Made by a program: the position numbers and the translations under genes. A DNA stretch of 51,484 nt. Source: Natrinema versiforme JCM 10478. Lineage in GTDB: Archaea > Halobacteriota > Halobacteria > Halobacteriales > Natrialbaceae. The notes beneath the pieces were generated by a model, which did not search any database, was not told the origin of the DNA, and saw only the letters and a program-made list of their open reading frames with translations. This document shows, piece after piece, positions 1 to 8,282 of this stretch (the stretch's first letter is position 1; each line of letters begins with the position of its first letter). The stretch covers positions 67,312 through 118,795 of the forward strand of contig NZ_AOID01000016.1 in assembly GCF_000337195.1 (NCBI RefSeq), read 5' to 3'.

Positions 1-1
1 T

Positions 2-298
2 CAGGTCTGGCTGTGGCAGGACGGCAGCGACAGACGGCTCGCATACGAATCAAACGAGTCGCGAGCCGAGGCTCGGATCGCCGGGCGAAACGTGACGATC
101 GACTCCGCCGACGGGGAGTTCGTCTTCGAGGTCGACTCGAGCGAAAGTGCGGTTGCGACGACGCCGATTCCGGAAGCGAACGAGACGGCGGCTGCGGGCG
201 GGCTCACCTTCGAACGCAGCAACGAGACGGTCTACGCGTCCGCCGATGGAACGCGTGTTGCGGTCGCGAGCAAGGAGGCGTACGACCAGGTCGGATGA
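2..298 (+). CDS. C-terminal part of a hypothetical exported-type protein (truncated by window edge)
   Basis: The frame is open from the first bases to a TGA at 296-298, giving the last 98 residues of a longer protein. The segment is rich in Asn, Glu, Ser and Thr with alternating beta-type stretches and no membrane helix, as in extracytoplasmic domains of haloarchaeal membrane proteins. No family is recognised. An internal ATG at 92 could be taken as a start, but the open frame continues upstream of it, so I treat it as an internal Met. Confidence 0.55.
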   Translation, partial: QVWLWQDGSDRRLAYESNESRAEARIAGRNVTIDSADGEFVFEVDSSESAVATTPIPEANETAAAGGLTFERSNETVYASADGTRVAVASKEAYDQVG

Positions 299-356
299 TT
301 GCGCTCTCGGGATGTGAACCAGTTACTTTTTAGTAAAGAACGTAGTGGTTAGATTG

Positions 357-905
357 ATGTCATCTGATGACACTCGAATCGACAGGCTCGGCAAACGGGG
401 GCGTTCGCTCGTCTCAGCGGTCCCGCCCTGGCTGGTCGGTCACAATCCCACCAGATCCCTGACCATCGTTTTTCTGGCGACCGTGGGGACGCTCGCGGTT
501 GCAGCGGGGGTCGGAATGACCGTGGGAAGCGACCGCGTTGCCGACGCAGCCGTCGAAACGTGGCGCGGTGCCACAGTCCATTACGAAATCATCGCTGTCG
601 CCTGCCTGCTCGTCGGCGTCGCCGCGGTGAGTGGCGCTCTCAACGCCGGATTGATTCCGGCGTTCTCGCTGGTCGCCAGCGTCCCGTTCGGCATCGGACT
701 CGCACGATACGGAACTGAATATGCCGTCGGAAACATGAGTGTGACCGTCTCGTTGTCCGAGGCGATCGCCGATGGGCTGGGCGCTGCACTCGTCATCGGC
801 CTCCCGCTCGCAGTTCTCGGATACCTCGTGGAGGCCGCCATCAGACGCGTCGGCAGTGGCAATCGAGGCAATTCCAGCTCTCCACTCCGTCCCAACCGAA
901 GCTGA
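357..905 (+). CDS. Small polytopic membrane protein, unknown function
   Basis: This encodes 182 residues. A polar N-terminus of about 38 residues is followed by about four hydrophobic segments (roughly residues 40-62, 77-98, 100-122 and 139-158) and a basic, Ser/Asn-rich tail. A T-rich TATA-like stretch near 325-332 lies about 27 bp upstream of the ATG at 357, which fits a leaderless transcript; a GTG at 345 in the same frame is the alternative start. It is convergent with the methyltransferase gene that ends at 910. No family is recognised; a chromosomal integral membrane protein is as far as the sequence goes. Confidence 0.6.
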   Translation: MSSDDTRIDRLGKRGRSLVSAVPPWLVGHNPTRSLTIVFLATVGTLAVAAGVGMTVGSDRVADAAVETWRGATVHYEIIAVACLLVGVAAVSGALNAGLIPAFSLVASVPFGIGLARYGTEYAVGNMSVTVSLSEAIADGLGAALVIGLPLAVLGYLVEAAIRRVGSGNRGNSSSPLRPNRS

Positions 906-909
906 CCCG

Positions 910-1545
910 TTACTCCCACTCGATTCTGAAGACCTCGGCCTCGAGCGTCGCTTGGGCCTCGGTGTGAAACTCGAACCGCTTCGCGATTGGAAACTCGGCC
1001 CGAAACGCGTGAGTCACATCGCCGCCCGCGTCGGCGGCGAAGGACTCGACGAACTCCTGGCTTCCTTCGTTGTGGATCGTGTACGAGACGGATGCGATCT
1101 CGCGTGCCGTCTCGAGGAACTCCCGATCGGCGTGGCGGTTCCCCCGCTGGGCACCGAACGGCGGGTTCGAGAGGACGGTCGCGTCGGTCGTCGAAAACGG
1201 GTGTCGAGTGACGTCCCCACGGAGCCACTCGATCGCGCGTCCGCGGCCGCGCTCGGACAGTACCTCCCCTTCGTTTCGGCGAGCCAATGCGAGCGCAGCC
1301 GGGTCCACGTCGATCCCCGCGACCCGCCCGGCACCGGCGAGCGACGCCGCGATCGCGAGCATCCCGGTTCCGGTTCCCAAATCGATAACCCGTCGCTCGA
1401 GGTCGTCTTGCAACCCGGCCAGATGACAGAGGTGTGCGGCGAGTTCCGCCGGTGTGAGATACTGCTCCAAGTCGGCGTTGGGATCGGAAAAGTCAGCGAC
1501 CGACTCGAGGCGGCGGGCGAGCGTGCGCCGAGCGAGGCCGGCCAT
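910..1545 (-). CDS. METTL5-like class I methyltransferase (archaeal RNA N6-adenine methylase type)
   Basis: This encodes 211 residues of a Rossmann-type SAM-dependent methyltransferase. An EQYLTP motif at about 27-32, motif I DLGTGTG at 55-61, an acidic GIDVDP loop after strand 2, and the N6-adenine catalytic motif NPPFG at 127-131 are all visible. That arrangement is typical of the METTL5/COG2263 group, which modifies an adenine in structured RNA (small-subunit rRNA in eukaryotes). The archaeal substrate is inferred, not shown. I chose the ATG at 1545 because the upstream extension is low-complexity Arg/Ser; the upstream gene stops at 1547, so the two are probably cotranscribed. Confidence 0.8.
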   Translation of the reverse strand: MAGLARRTLARRLESVADFSDPNADLEQYLTPAELAAHLCHLAGLQDDLERRVIDLGTGTGMLAIAASLAGAGRVAGIDVDPAALALARRNEGEVLSERGRGRAIEWLRGDVTRHPFSTTDATVLSNPPFGAQRGNRHADREFLETAREIASVSYTIHNEGSQEFVESFAADAGGDVTHAFRAEFPIAKRFEFHTEAQATLEAEVFRIEWE

Positions 1546-1546
1546 C

Positions 1547-1942
1547 TCACGCGCCGACGGCGATCGGTCCCTCGAGCTCGAACGCGAGTCCCTCGCGGTC
1601 GGCCCGTTCGGCACAGGCCGCCAGCGCGGGGCGGACCTTCTCGGGGTCCGCGACGTCGTCGACGGCGACGGTGACCGTCCCGACGCCGAGGAACGAGCCG
1701 GCGCGCACGTAGCCGCGGATGCGGTCTACTTCCTCTTGCGTCGCCAGCGAGCAGTCCTCGTCGAAGCAGGCCTCGACGGTCAGCTCGGCGGGGACCAACC
1801 CTTCCGCGGTCAGTTCGCCCTTGAAATCGCGCAGGTACTCCGGGGACGTCGACTCGAGCGCGTCGGCCTCGAGGGTGACGGGAGTGGCGTCTGCGGGCTG
1901 ACAACCATCAATCGCACGGGCGTGGGATGATGTCGTACTCAT
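1547..1942 (-). CDS. Conserved-type small haloarchaeal protein, unknown function
   Basis: This encodes 131 residues from the ATG at 1942. A TATA-like T-rich stretch near 1968-1975 lies about 30 bp upstream on this strand, which favours this start over in-frame ATGs at 1957 and 1966. The protein is acidic. Cysteines occur near the N-terminus (DGCQP) and in the middle (EACFDEDC), and the C-terminal half is a compact alpha/beta domain. It ends 2 bp before the methyltransferase start, so an operon is likely. I do not recognise the family. Confidence 0.6.
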   Translation of the reverse strand: MSTTSSHARAIDGCQPADATPVTLEADALESTSPEYLRDFKGELTAEGLVPAELTVEACFDEDCSLATQEEVDRIRGYVRAGSFLGVGTVTVAVDDVADPEKVRPALAACAERADREGLAFELEGPIAVGA

Positions 1943-2112
1943 TGCCAGACCATACATGGCTTGCATACAAAAAGATTGTTGAATACGTAGTAGTAATACA
2001 CTCGAGCCGATGCGACGGCGCGTGTGGGTGCGGGTTCCGGAGGCCGGCCGAAAAATCACGGTTTCGAGACACTTTCGAATAGAGTTAAGGACGGCCCGGG
2101 AAAGTTACAGGT

Positions 2113-2283
2113 ATGGACGAGTGTCCACGGTGTGGGGGAGCGATCGAAGAACTCTCGCTCGGCGACGTGTCGACGGTGACGTGTTCCCGCTGTGGGTACG
2201 CCGACGTGCCCGTCGAACACCTACCCGCCGGTGAGGAGCCGGAGTCGTGGCGAGACGCCTTCAACCGCTTTTACAAGGAGTAA
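2113..2283 (+). CDS. Zinc-ribbon mini-protein (56 aa)
   Basis: The 56-residue protein begins with a CPRCG knuckle at residues 4-8 and has a second CSRCG knuckle at about 25-29, a CxxC...CxxC zinc-ribbon layout, followed by an acidic tail with aromatic residues (WRDAFNRFYKE). A TATA-like AATAGAG/TTAAGG stretch near 2078-2090 precedes the ATG at 2113. Haloarchaea encode many such one-domain zinc proteins, whose roles are mostly unknown. It stands alone between two leftward genes. Confidence 0.7.
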   Translation: MDECPRCGGAIEELSLGDVSTVTCSRCGYADVPVEHLPAGEEPESWRDAFNRFYKE

Positions 2284-2387
2284 GTCGACGGTCCTCGAAG
2301 TCGCGGTCGGTTCGGGTCGATCCGCGATCCGAGTCACTACTCTCCGAGACGCAAGTGTGAAAAAACGGGTTCTAACCGGCCAACGAG

Positions 2388-3419
2388 TTACTCGTTTGCG
2401 GCCGCCGCTTCTGCTTCCTCGTCGGCTTCGTCGTGGTCGATATCCTCGTCGGACCGGGCCGCGACGAGGCCACCGCGTGCCACGCTGTACAGCGGCTCGT
2501 TCGCGTGGGTCACACCGCTGATCGAGAACGGAATGTTCGCGTCCTCGAGGTGGTCCTTGAACAGGGCCTCGAAGCCGCTGGGGCTCGAGGTCCCGCCGGT
2601 GACGACGACGGGGACGTCGAGTCCTTCCTCGACGTCTTCCTCGTCGACTTCCGTGACGATGTTCTCGATGACGTAGTCGAGCAGGTTCTCGTAATAGATT
2701 GACAGCGCCCCTTCGACGCCGCCGACATCGGTCGTGAAGTCGAGTTCGAAGTCGTCTTCCTTGATCGAGGTAACCTTGTCGACGGGGGTTCCCGTCGCGC
2801 GTGCGGCCTGTTCGTCGACCCAGTCGCCGCCGCGGGCCACCGAGAACTTCATGACGGGGACCGCGTAGTAGGAGAGACAGACGTTCGTCATCCCGGCACC
2901 GAACGAGATGCCGAGTCCGGTGAAGTTGTTGTCCGCGAGTTCGCTGTAGATGACGGACATCCCCTCGTTGATCGGTTCGGAGTCGTAGCCCATGTCGTCG
3001 AGGAACGACTCGATCGTCTTCTGGTGGTACAGCGTCGAGAGATCCGAGTCGATCGGATCGGCGGGGGACGAGAAATAGAGCTTCTCGTCGGGATAGGCGG
3101 GCTCGCCGACGACCTGCTCGATGATGAGCTTCATCATCGGGATCGCGCTCTGCTCGTCGTTCGAGAGGATCCCGTGTTTCATCGGCCGGCGGGTCTCCTT
3201 GTTGAAGATATTCGCGAAGTTCAGGGCGTCGTCGCCGACGACGTAGACCTTATCGTCCTTGCGAATGTGGAGCACTTCGCTTCGCGAGAGCATCTGCTCG
3301 GCCATATCCGAGTACTCGATCTCGACGAATGAGTTACGCTGTTGCACGAAAACCGTGTCGTTCCCATCCTGTTGTGCTGACAGGATGTTCATCGTACCGA
3401 CGTCCAGGCCTTTGGCCAT
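2388..3419 (-). CDS. Actin/MreB-fold ATPase, probable salactin
   Basis: This encodes 343 residues with the actin/Hsp70-superfamily landmarks: phosphate-1 motif GLDVGTMN at about 4-11, phosphate-2 motif [10 protein letters not shown] near 170-179, and an adenosine-binding [12 protein letters not shown] loop near 272-283. The tail is very acidic and Ala-rich. The length and haloarchaeal character fit salactin, a polymer-forming actin homologue described in Halobacterium; that assignment is recall of the family, not a computed match. A TATA box (ATTATAAAT, 3442-3450) lies 23-31 bp before the ATG, indicating a leaderless mRNA. The next leftward gene upstream encodes a membrane protein, a possible partner. 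Confidence 0.75.
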   Translation of the reverse strand: MAKGLDVGTMNILSAQQDGNDTVFVQQRNSFVEIEYSDMAEQMLSRSEVLHIRKDDKVYVVGDDALNFANIFNKETRRPMKHGILSNDEQSAIPMMKLIIEQVVGEPAYPDEKLYFSSPADPIDSDLSTLYHQKTIESFLDDMGYDSEPINEGMSVIYSELADNNFTGLGISFGAGMTNVCLSYYAVPVMKFSVARGGDWVDEQAARATGTPVDKVTSIKEDDFELDFTTDVGGVEGALSIYYENLLDYVIENIVTEVDEEDVEEGLDVPVVVTGGTSSPSGFEALFKDHLEDANIPFSISGVTHANEPLYSVARGGLVAARSDEDIDHDEADEEAEAAAANE

Positions 3420-3441
3420 GTGTGGGCAAGGCCACCGACGG

Positions 3442-3450
3442 ATTATAAAT
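3442..3450 (-). promoter_or_regulatory. TATA box of the salactin-like gene
   Basis: ATTATAAAT (read on this strand as ATTTATAAT) sits 23-31 bp upstream of the ATG at 3419. It is the most AT-rich spot in a GC-rich gap and has the spacing of a haloarchaeal leaderless promoter. Confidence 0.6.
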
Positions 3451-3514
3451 CTATGTGCGTTACATTCGGATCTGATACTACGTCGTAACAGAATATTTCT
3501 TTCCGCGGCGGCGA

Positions 3515-4441
3515 TTAATTACGCTTTAGGAGGTTTCGGAACCGATCGAGGAGGGAGGCCACCGGTTTCCGCACGGTATCGACAGCGCCACTGTCGTCGT
3601 CGGCCGTCGCCAACTCCTCTGCACGCTGCTGTTCGCGGAGTTCTTTGAGCTTGGCCGTCTGATCGTCGACCGTCGATTTCGAGGTCGTCTCTTTCGTCTC
3701 GCCGCCTTTCAGCCCCTTGAGCCCGCTGACCTGTGCGTCGACCCCCGACGAGCGGGTGGTCGTGGTTCCGGCGTCGGTATCAATACTGACATCGTCGAGG
3801 TCGTCGCTCGAGAAGTTCAGCCGTTTGTGCTCGGTCTTCTCGACGCCGCCCCACGAGAGTTCGACGCCGTCCATCGCATCGTCGATGTCCTGTTGGATTT
3901 CCTCGTCGGTGAGTTCGGGATCGTCGTCCGCGTCGGCCGTCTCGGTGGCGACGACCTCGGCCTGTTGGGCCATGTCGAGGTAGTGGGCGATGAGCGCCGC
4001 GCCCGTCGAGGCGGTGATCGCCGCGAGGCCGACAGCGTAGGTTGCGATGACTTCGACGGTGTAATCGGCACCGTAGCCGTTCCAGTTGTCCGGATAGGCA
4101 ACGAGAAAGCCGACGACCGCGCCGATCGTGACGGCGACGCCGGCGATCGACGTGTACAGCATCCGCCGCTCCGAGGGCAGGAGGACGACGATGCCGAGCA
4201 TCGTCACGGGAAGTGCCGTCATCGCAAGCGCGTACGCGGGACCGACCCACGCGAAGTAGCCGCCGGATCGCGCCTCGAACGTATTGCCCCACAGAAAGAG
4301 CAGGAGTCCGATGATTGCCAGCCCGATCCCGCCGAGAAAGAGTCCGAACCCGACGTAGACGTCGGTCCGGTCCTCGGGTTCACCGATGTATCGACGATAG
4401 AGGTCGAAGAGATAGCCGTCTGCGGCCTGTTCCGCTGCCAT
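3515..4441 (-). CDS. Polytopic membrane protein with long disordered cytoplasmic tail (DUF7139-like)
   Basis: This encodes 308 residues. An amphipathic N-terminus ([19 protein letters not shown]) is followed by about five hydrophobic segments up to roughly residue 155. Then comes a 130-residue acidic, Thr/Ser-rich linker and a short basic amphipathic C-terminus ([13 protein letters not shown]). Membrane anchor, disordered linker and conserved tail recall cytoskeletal or division adaptors such as haloarchaeal CdpA, but I cannot show homology. The neighbouring actin homologue makes a membrane-tethering role attractive (inference). Such proteins are often loosely annotated as permeases; nothing here shows transport. 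Confidence 0.65.
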   Translation of the reverse strand: MAAEQAADGYLFDLYRRYIGEPEDRTDVYVGFGLFLGGIGLAIIGLLLFLWGNTFEARSGGYFAWVGPAYALAMTALPVTMLGIVVLLPSERRMLYTSIAGVAVTIGAVVGFLVAYPDNWNGYGADYTVEVIATYAVGLAAITASTGAALIAHYLDMAQQAEVVATETADADDDPELTDEEIQQDIDDAMDGVELSWGGVEKTEHKRLNFSSDDLDDVSIDTDAGTTTTRSSGVDAQVSGLKGLKGGETKETTSKSTVDDQTAKLKELREQQRAEELATADDDSGAVDTVRKPVASLLDRFRNLLKRN

Positions 4442-4673
4442 TAGCCCCCCGTTTACACTCCAGTACTATGACTGTTGGGACGAGAAAGGAACCGACACCG
4501 ACCGTCGCCGCCGGCGCGGCCGAGTCCGGCCACAGGGGGCCTCGAGCCCGTCATCCCGTCTGAGACCGGCCGACGACCCTGCCTGTCGCCCCACGAAATC
4601 GGTGGGTACTCGGTGACTGCGAACGCGGACCGACCGGAACGCCGGCGAATTCCTGCGTCTCGAGACAGCGTGC

Positions 4674-4681
4674 AGTATATA
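4674..4681 (+). promoter_or_regulatory. TATA box of dph2
   Basis: AGTATATA ends 25 bp before the ATG at 4706, the spacing expected for a leaderless archaeal promoter. It decides the start of dph2 against in-frame upstream extensions. Confidence 0.65.
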
Positions 4682-4705
4682 CGTCCGTGGTCGTTAGAAC
4701 GGTCA

Positions 4706-5755
4706 ATGAGTCAGGAGTCGGAGTACACCGAGGGGGACCTCCGGAACACCGGAATGCAGCTCAAGCACGACCGCGAGTGGGACTACGAGCTCGAGCAGAT
4801 CGTCGAAGCCATCGAAGAGCGAGACGCGAAGAAGGTCGGCCTGCAGTTCCCGGAGGGACTGAAACGTCGCGGCCCGGCTGTCGCCGACGACCTCCGCGAA
4901 CTGTCCGACGACGACGTGACGTTCATGCTCTCGGGCCAGCCCTGCTACGGGGCGTGTGACCTCGATACCTATCTGATGAAACGCACCGACGTGTTCGTTC
5001 ACTTCGGTCACTCCCCGATGAAGGACACGGACAAGGTGATCTACGTGCCGCTGTTCTCGAACGTCGAGGTCACGCCGATCATGGAAGAATCCCTCGAGAC
5101 CCTCGAGCCGCCCGAAGAGACCGAGGGCGTCGGGCTCGTCACCACGGCCCAGCACATGAACCTGTACGACGAGATGAAGGCGTTCTTAGAGGAGCAGGGC
5201 TACGAGGTCCAGAGCCGCCGCGGCGACGAGCGACTGACCCACGAGGGACAGGTGCTCGGCTGCAACTACGCGAGCGCGGACGTGCCCGCGGACCAGGTAC
5301 TCTACGTCGGCGGCGGGAAGTTCCACCCGCTCGGCCTGGCGATGGAACACCCGGACAAGCACGTCGTCATCGCGGACCCGGTCAACAACGTTGTCACCGT
5401 CGCGGACACGGACAAGTTCATGAAACAGCGCTACGGAGCGATCCACCGCGCGATGGACGCCGAGAAGTGGGGCGTCATCTTTTGTACCAAGATCGGGCAG
5501 GGTCGCTGGGAGATGGCCCAGGAGATCCTCGAAGACAACGAGAACGCCTACCTCATCACGATGGACGAGGTGACGCCGGACCGCCTGCGGAACTTCGACA
5601 TGGACGCGTTCGTCAACACCGGCTGTCCGCGGATCACGACCGACGACGGACCGCAGTTCCACAAGCCGATGCTGACCCCCGGCGAGTACGAGATCGCGGT
5701 CGGCAACAAGCCACTCGACGAACTCTCCTTCGACACGTTCCACGGTACCTGGTAG
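4706..5755 (+). CDS. dph2: Diphthamide biosynthesis enzyme Dph2 (2-(3-amino-3-carboxypropyl)histidine synthase)
   Basis: This encodes 349 residues. Dph2 is a radical-SAM-like [4Fe-4S] enzyme that transfers the 3-amino-3-carboxypropyl group from SAM to the conserved histidine of elongation factor 2, the first step of diphthamide formation in the cytoplasm. The family signature LQFPEGL is at about 46-52. Cysteines lie at 80 and 84 (GQPCYGAC), 186 (LGCNYA) and 307 (NTGCPRI); three of these would hold the cluster. Length matches archaeal Dph2. The ATG at 4706 follows a TATA box at the correct distance. It is monocistronic and divergent from the membrane protein gene at 4441. Confidence 0.95.
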   Translation: MSQESEYTEGDLRNTGMQLKHDREWDYELEQIVEAIEERDAKKVGLQFPEGLKRRGPAVADDLRELSDDDVTFMLSGQPCYGACDLDTYLMKRTDVFVHFGHSPMKDTDKVIYVPLFSNVEVTPIMEESLETLEPPEETEGVGLVTTAQHMNLYDEMKAFLEEQGYEVQSRRGDERLTHEGQVLGCNYASADVPADQVLYVGGGKFHPLGLAMEHPDKHVVIADPVNNVVTVADTDKFMKQRYGAIHRAMDAEKWGVIFCTKIGQGRWEMAQEILEDNENAYLITMDEVTPDRLRNFDMDAFVNTGCPRITTDDGPQFHKPMLTPGEYEIAVGNKPLDELSFDTFHGTW

Positions 5756-5892
5756 CGGGCCCGTAGAACGCGCGCCGGATCCTCGTTTTTCCCGTCGGAT
5801 TCGGTACAGCACGGACGACTCTCTCCGATCGAGTAGTTTCGGCTTCGACTGTCTATTCGGAACGCGTATCGGAACCGTATGCTACGTTCATC

Positions 5893-5912
5893 GAAATAAT
5901 AGTATATATTGT
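5893..5912 (+). promoter_or_regulatory. AT-rich promoter-like patch in the 247 bp gap before the next gene
   Basis: The gap 5756-6002 has no credible gene. Its most AT-rich stretch, around GAAATAATAGTATATATT, lies about 95-110 bp before the ATG at 6003. That is too far for a leaderless start, so it implies either a leadered transcript or a regulator-binding region. A weaker T-rich box near 5970-5976 has leaderless spacing. Confidence 0.35.
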
Positions 5913-6002
5913 TGAATATCTCTCTAAAGAAGGGTAATACGGTACTGAATCCAAAGTGGTTTGGAGCAGTTCTTTTGCACGCTAGTCCCCGACGAGTAGT
6001 CG

Positions 6003-7244
6003 ATGAGTAACTCAGATCCGAGCGGATCCGCGGCCGCCCTCCGCGACGACTACTTTGCCGCCCTCGCCGACGCCCGCCGCCGAACCGTCCTCCGTCTCGT
6101 CTGCGACCGATCGCCGCAGGGAGTCGAGAAAGACGATCTTGCGTTCCACCTCGCGGCGGTAACCTCGGATAAACGGCTCGCGTCGGTCACCGACGACGAC
6201 CACCAGCGAGCGCTCGTCGACCTCCACCACCGACTGCTCCCCCGCCTGACGGACGCGGGCCTGCTCGAGGAGACCGACGACGAACTGATTCGGATTGCCG
6301 ACACTCCCGCGTTCGACGGATTCGATCTCGAGGCGGCCGTTTCGAGCCGCCGAACCGACGACGTGGCCGAACTCGATGCCGTCTTCGCGGCGCTCGCCGA
6401 CGACCGTCGGCGAACCGTTCTCGCCGTCCTCAGCGACCAATATCACCCGATTGCGACCGAGACGCTCGCCCGCGACGTCGCGGCCCGCGAAGCCGACGTG
6501 TCCCAGCGCGAGGTGTCTCAGGAACGCGTCGACGAAGTCCGTGTCTCGCTCGTCCACGTGCACCTGCCACAGTTGTGCGAGGCCACGCTTGTCGGCTACG
6601 ACGAGGCCGACGAAACGAAACGCGTCTCCTACGAGGGCCACCCGGCCGTCCGCGCCGAGTGGATCCAGCCTGCCGACAGCGCACTGGCGACGACCGGCAG
6701 TACTGGCACCGACGCCGCTACCGATGTCGACGCGCCCGTGAACGGCACGGCGGAGACGGACGTCCGCACGCTCGAGGGCCGGGACACGATCATCGCGACC
6801 GGCCAGTCCCTCTGTGAGCGCGCGGAGGACGAACTCTTCTTGATGTTTACGACGACGGGGCTGCTCGAGGAGGGATGCTTCCGCCAGATCGAGGACGCGG
6901 TCGATCGCGGCGTCGATGTCTACCTCGGCTCGCGCGACCCGCGTGTGCGAGAACTCGTCGGCGAGCGCGTGCCCGAGGTCGTCCTCTGGGAACCCCAACT
7001 CGACTGGCTCAACCTGCCGCCTGAAGGCGAGTCGGTGGGTCGACTGGTCTTTGCCGACCGTGAGGCGATCATGCTCGGGACCCTCGGCCAGCCGCTGGCG
7101 GACGACGGCGAGTACGCCGAAACCGCGATCCTGGGCGAGGGACCCCACAACGGACTCGTCGTCCTCATGCGTCAGATGCTCGGCTCCCGCCTCGACGAAC
7201 TCGACGCACGCAGCATGGACCGCCGGTCGCAGCTCCCGCTGTAA
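6003..7244 (+). CDS. Transcriptional regulator: two DUF7344-type winged helices plus TrmB-like sensor domain
   Basis: This encodes 413 residues. Two similar winged-helix modules occupy about 12-100 and 120-225; both begin with an ALAD-RRRTVL helix and end with a LxHxHLPxL helix and wing, the layout of the haloarchaeal DUF7344 family. After an Ala/Thr/Asp linker, residues 255-390 form an alpha/beta domain (GRDTIIATGQSLCERAEDE and GVDVYLGSRDPRV) resembling the PLD-like ligand-sensing half of TrmB-family and haloarchaeal DICT-type regulators. Duplication of the DNA-binding module suggests a pseudo-dimeric regulator. The target is unknown; the nearest candidates are itself and the downstream hydrolase gene. 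Confidence 0.7.
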   Translation: MSNSDPSGSAAALRDDYFAALADARRRTVLRLVCDRSPQGVEKDDLAFHLAAVTSDKRLASVTDDDHQRALVDLHHRLLPRLTDAGLLEETDDELIRIADTPAFDGFDLEAAVSSRRTDDVAELDAVFAALADDRRRTVLAVLSDQYHPIATETLARDVAAREADVSQREVSQERVDEVRVSLVHVHLPQLCEATLVGYDEADETKRVSYEGHPAVRAEWIQPADSALATTGSTGTDAATDVDAPVNGTAETDVRTLEGRDTIIATGQSLCERAEDELFLMFTTTGLLEEGCFRQIEDAVDRGVDVYLGSRDPRVRELVGERVPEVVLWEPQLDWLNLPPEGESVGRLVFADREAIMLGTLGQPLADDGEYAETAILGEGPHNGLVVLMRQMLGSRLDELDARSMDRRSQLPL

Positions 7245-7378
7245 TATCGTGATCAGACGCCCGCGCACAGTCCTGTCCGCTCTTCTCTCGACCTGAGCTC
7301 GGTTCGCGACACTGTCGGCACGTCGATCCGTCAGCGGAGACGACAACATTTACCCAGTCGGTCCTCGCACCCTCGAGT

Positions 7379-8212
7379 ATGACCCAAAGCGACTGGGGAG
7401 ACTGGCTCGTTCGCGACGTAGAGGACGCGGAACCCGACGGCGTCGCGGTCTGGTACCTCGGCTGTAACGGCTTTATCCTCAAAGGCCGCGAGGGAACGAC
7501 GGTCTTCATCGACCCGTACGTCGGCCTGGGGAGTCCGCCGCGGACGATCCGCATGATTCCCGTTCCGTTCGATCCGGACGATGTCGAGGCGGCCGACGCC
7601 GTCTTCGCGACCCACGAGCACACAGACCACGTCGACGGGCCGAGTCAGGCCCCCATCCTCGCGAACACGGGCGCGACCTTCTACGCGCCCGACGACAGTC
7701 TCGCGGTCGCCCGCGAGGAGGAAAACTGGACCGAGGAGTGGGACGTGACCGACGATCAGCTGACGGAAGTCGCCGAAGGCGAGACGGTCGAGGTCGGTGA
7801 GTTCACGGTCCACGTCGAGGCGGCGAACGATCCCGACGCGACCCACCCCGTGAGCTACATGATCGAACACGATGCCGGGACCTTCTTCCACGGCGGCGAC
7901 ACGAAGCCAAGCGACGAGTTCGAACGGATCGGCGACGAGTACGAGATCGATCTCGCGGCGCTCGCGTTCGGCACCGTCGGGCAGATCCCCGACAAACAGA
8001 CCCGCGAACCGAAGCGAACCCGCTGGTACAACGACGAGAACCAGATTATCGAGTGTGCGGCCGCCCTCGAGTGCGAGCGGCTCCTGCCGAGCCACTGGGA
8101 CATGTGGAAGGGGCTGACCGCCGACCCGACGGCGCTTTACCACCACGCGAACAGCTTCGAGTATCCGCGCCGGCTCGAGATCCGCGAAATCGGCGATCGC
8201 GTCGACCTATAG
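7379..8212 (+). CDS. Metallo-beta-lactamase-fold hydrolase (UlaG-like)
   Basis: This encodes 277 residues. The metal-binding HxHxDH signature is H79-E-H81-T-D83-H84. Other landmarks of the fold are the N-terminal GCNGFILKG strand pair, FIDPY at about 43-47, a GGDTK motif near 175 and a C-terminal PSHWDMW histidine near residue 240. The UlaG-type subgroup hydrolyses lactones or phosphodiester-like substrates and binds two metal ions; substrate here is unknown. The ATG at 7379 follows a T-rich patch (CATTTACC) at about 28 bp. It is monocistronic. Confidence 0.8.
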   Translation: MTQSDWGDWLVRDVEDAEPDGVAVWYLGCNGFILKGREGTTVFIDPYVGLGSPPRTIRMIPVPFDPDDVEAADAVFATHEHTDHVDGPSQAPILANTGATFYAPDDSLAVAREEENWTEEWDVTDDQLTEVAEGETVEVGEFTVHVEAANDPDATHPVSYMIEHDAGTFFHGGDTKPSDEFERIGDEYEIDLAALAFGTVGQIPDKQTREPKRTRWYNDENQIIECAAALECERLLPSHWDMWKGLTADPTALYHHANSFEYPRRLEIREIGDRVDL

Positions 8213-8249
8213 GATCTGTCTACGGAGGGATATGAGACTGTCCGTACAA

Positions 8250-8257
8250 TTTATAGT
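8250..8257 (+). promoter_or_regulatory. TATA box of the 684-aa acidic protein gene
   Basis: TTTATAGT lies 26-33 bp before the ATG at 8283, fitting a leaderless start. Confidence 0.6.
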
Positions 8258-8282
8258 AATGGTATGGTAACGTTGGTTCCAT

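Noticed and set aside
4475-4705. Longer N-terminus for Dph2
   Set aside because: The extension is Arg/Pro-rich, and a TATA box at 4674-4681 places transcription start at the internal ATG 4706.
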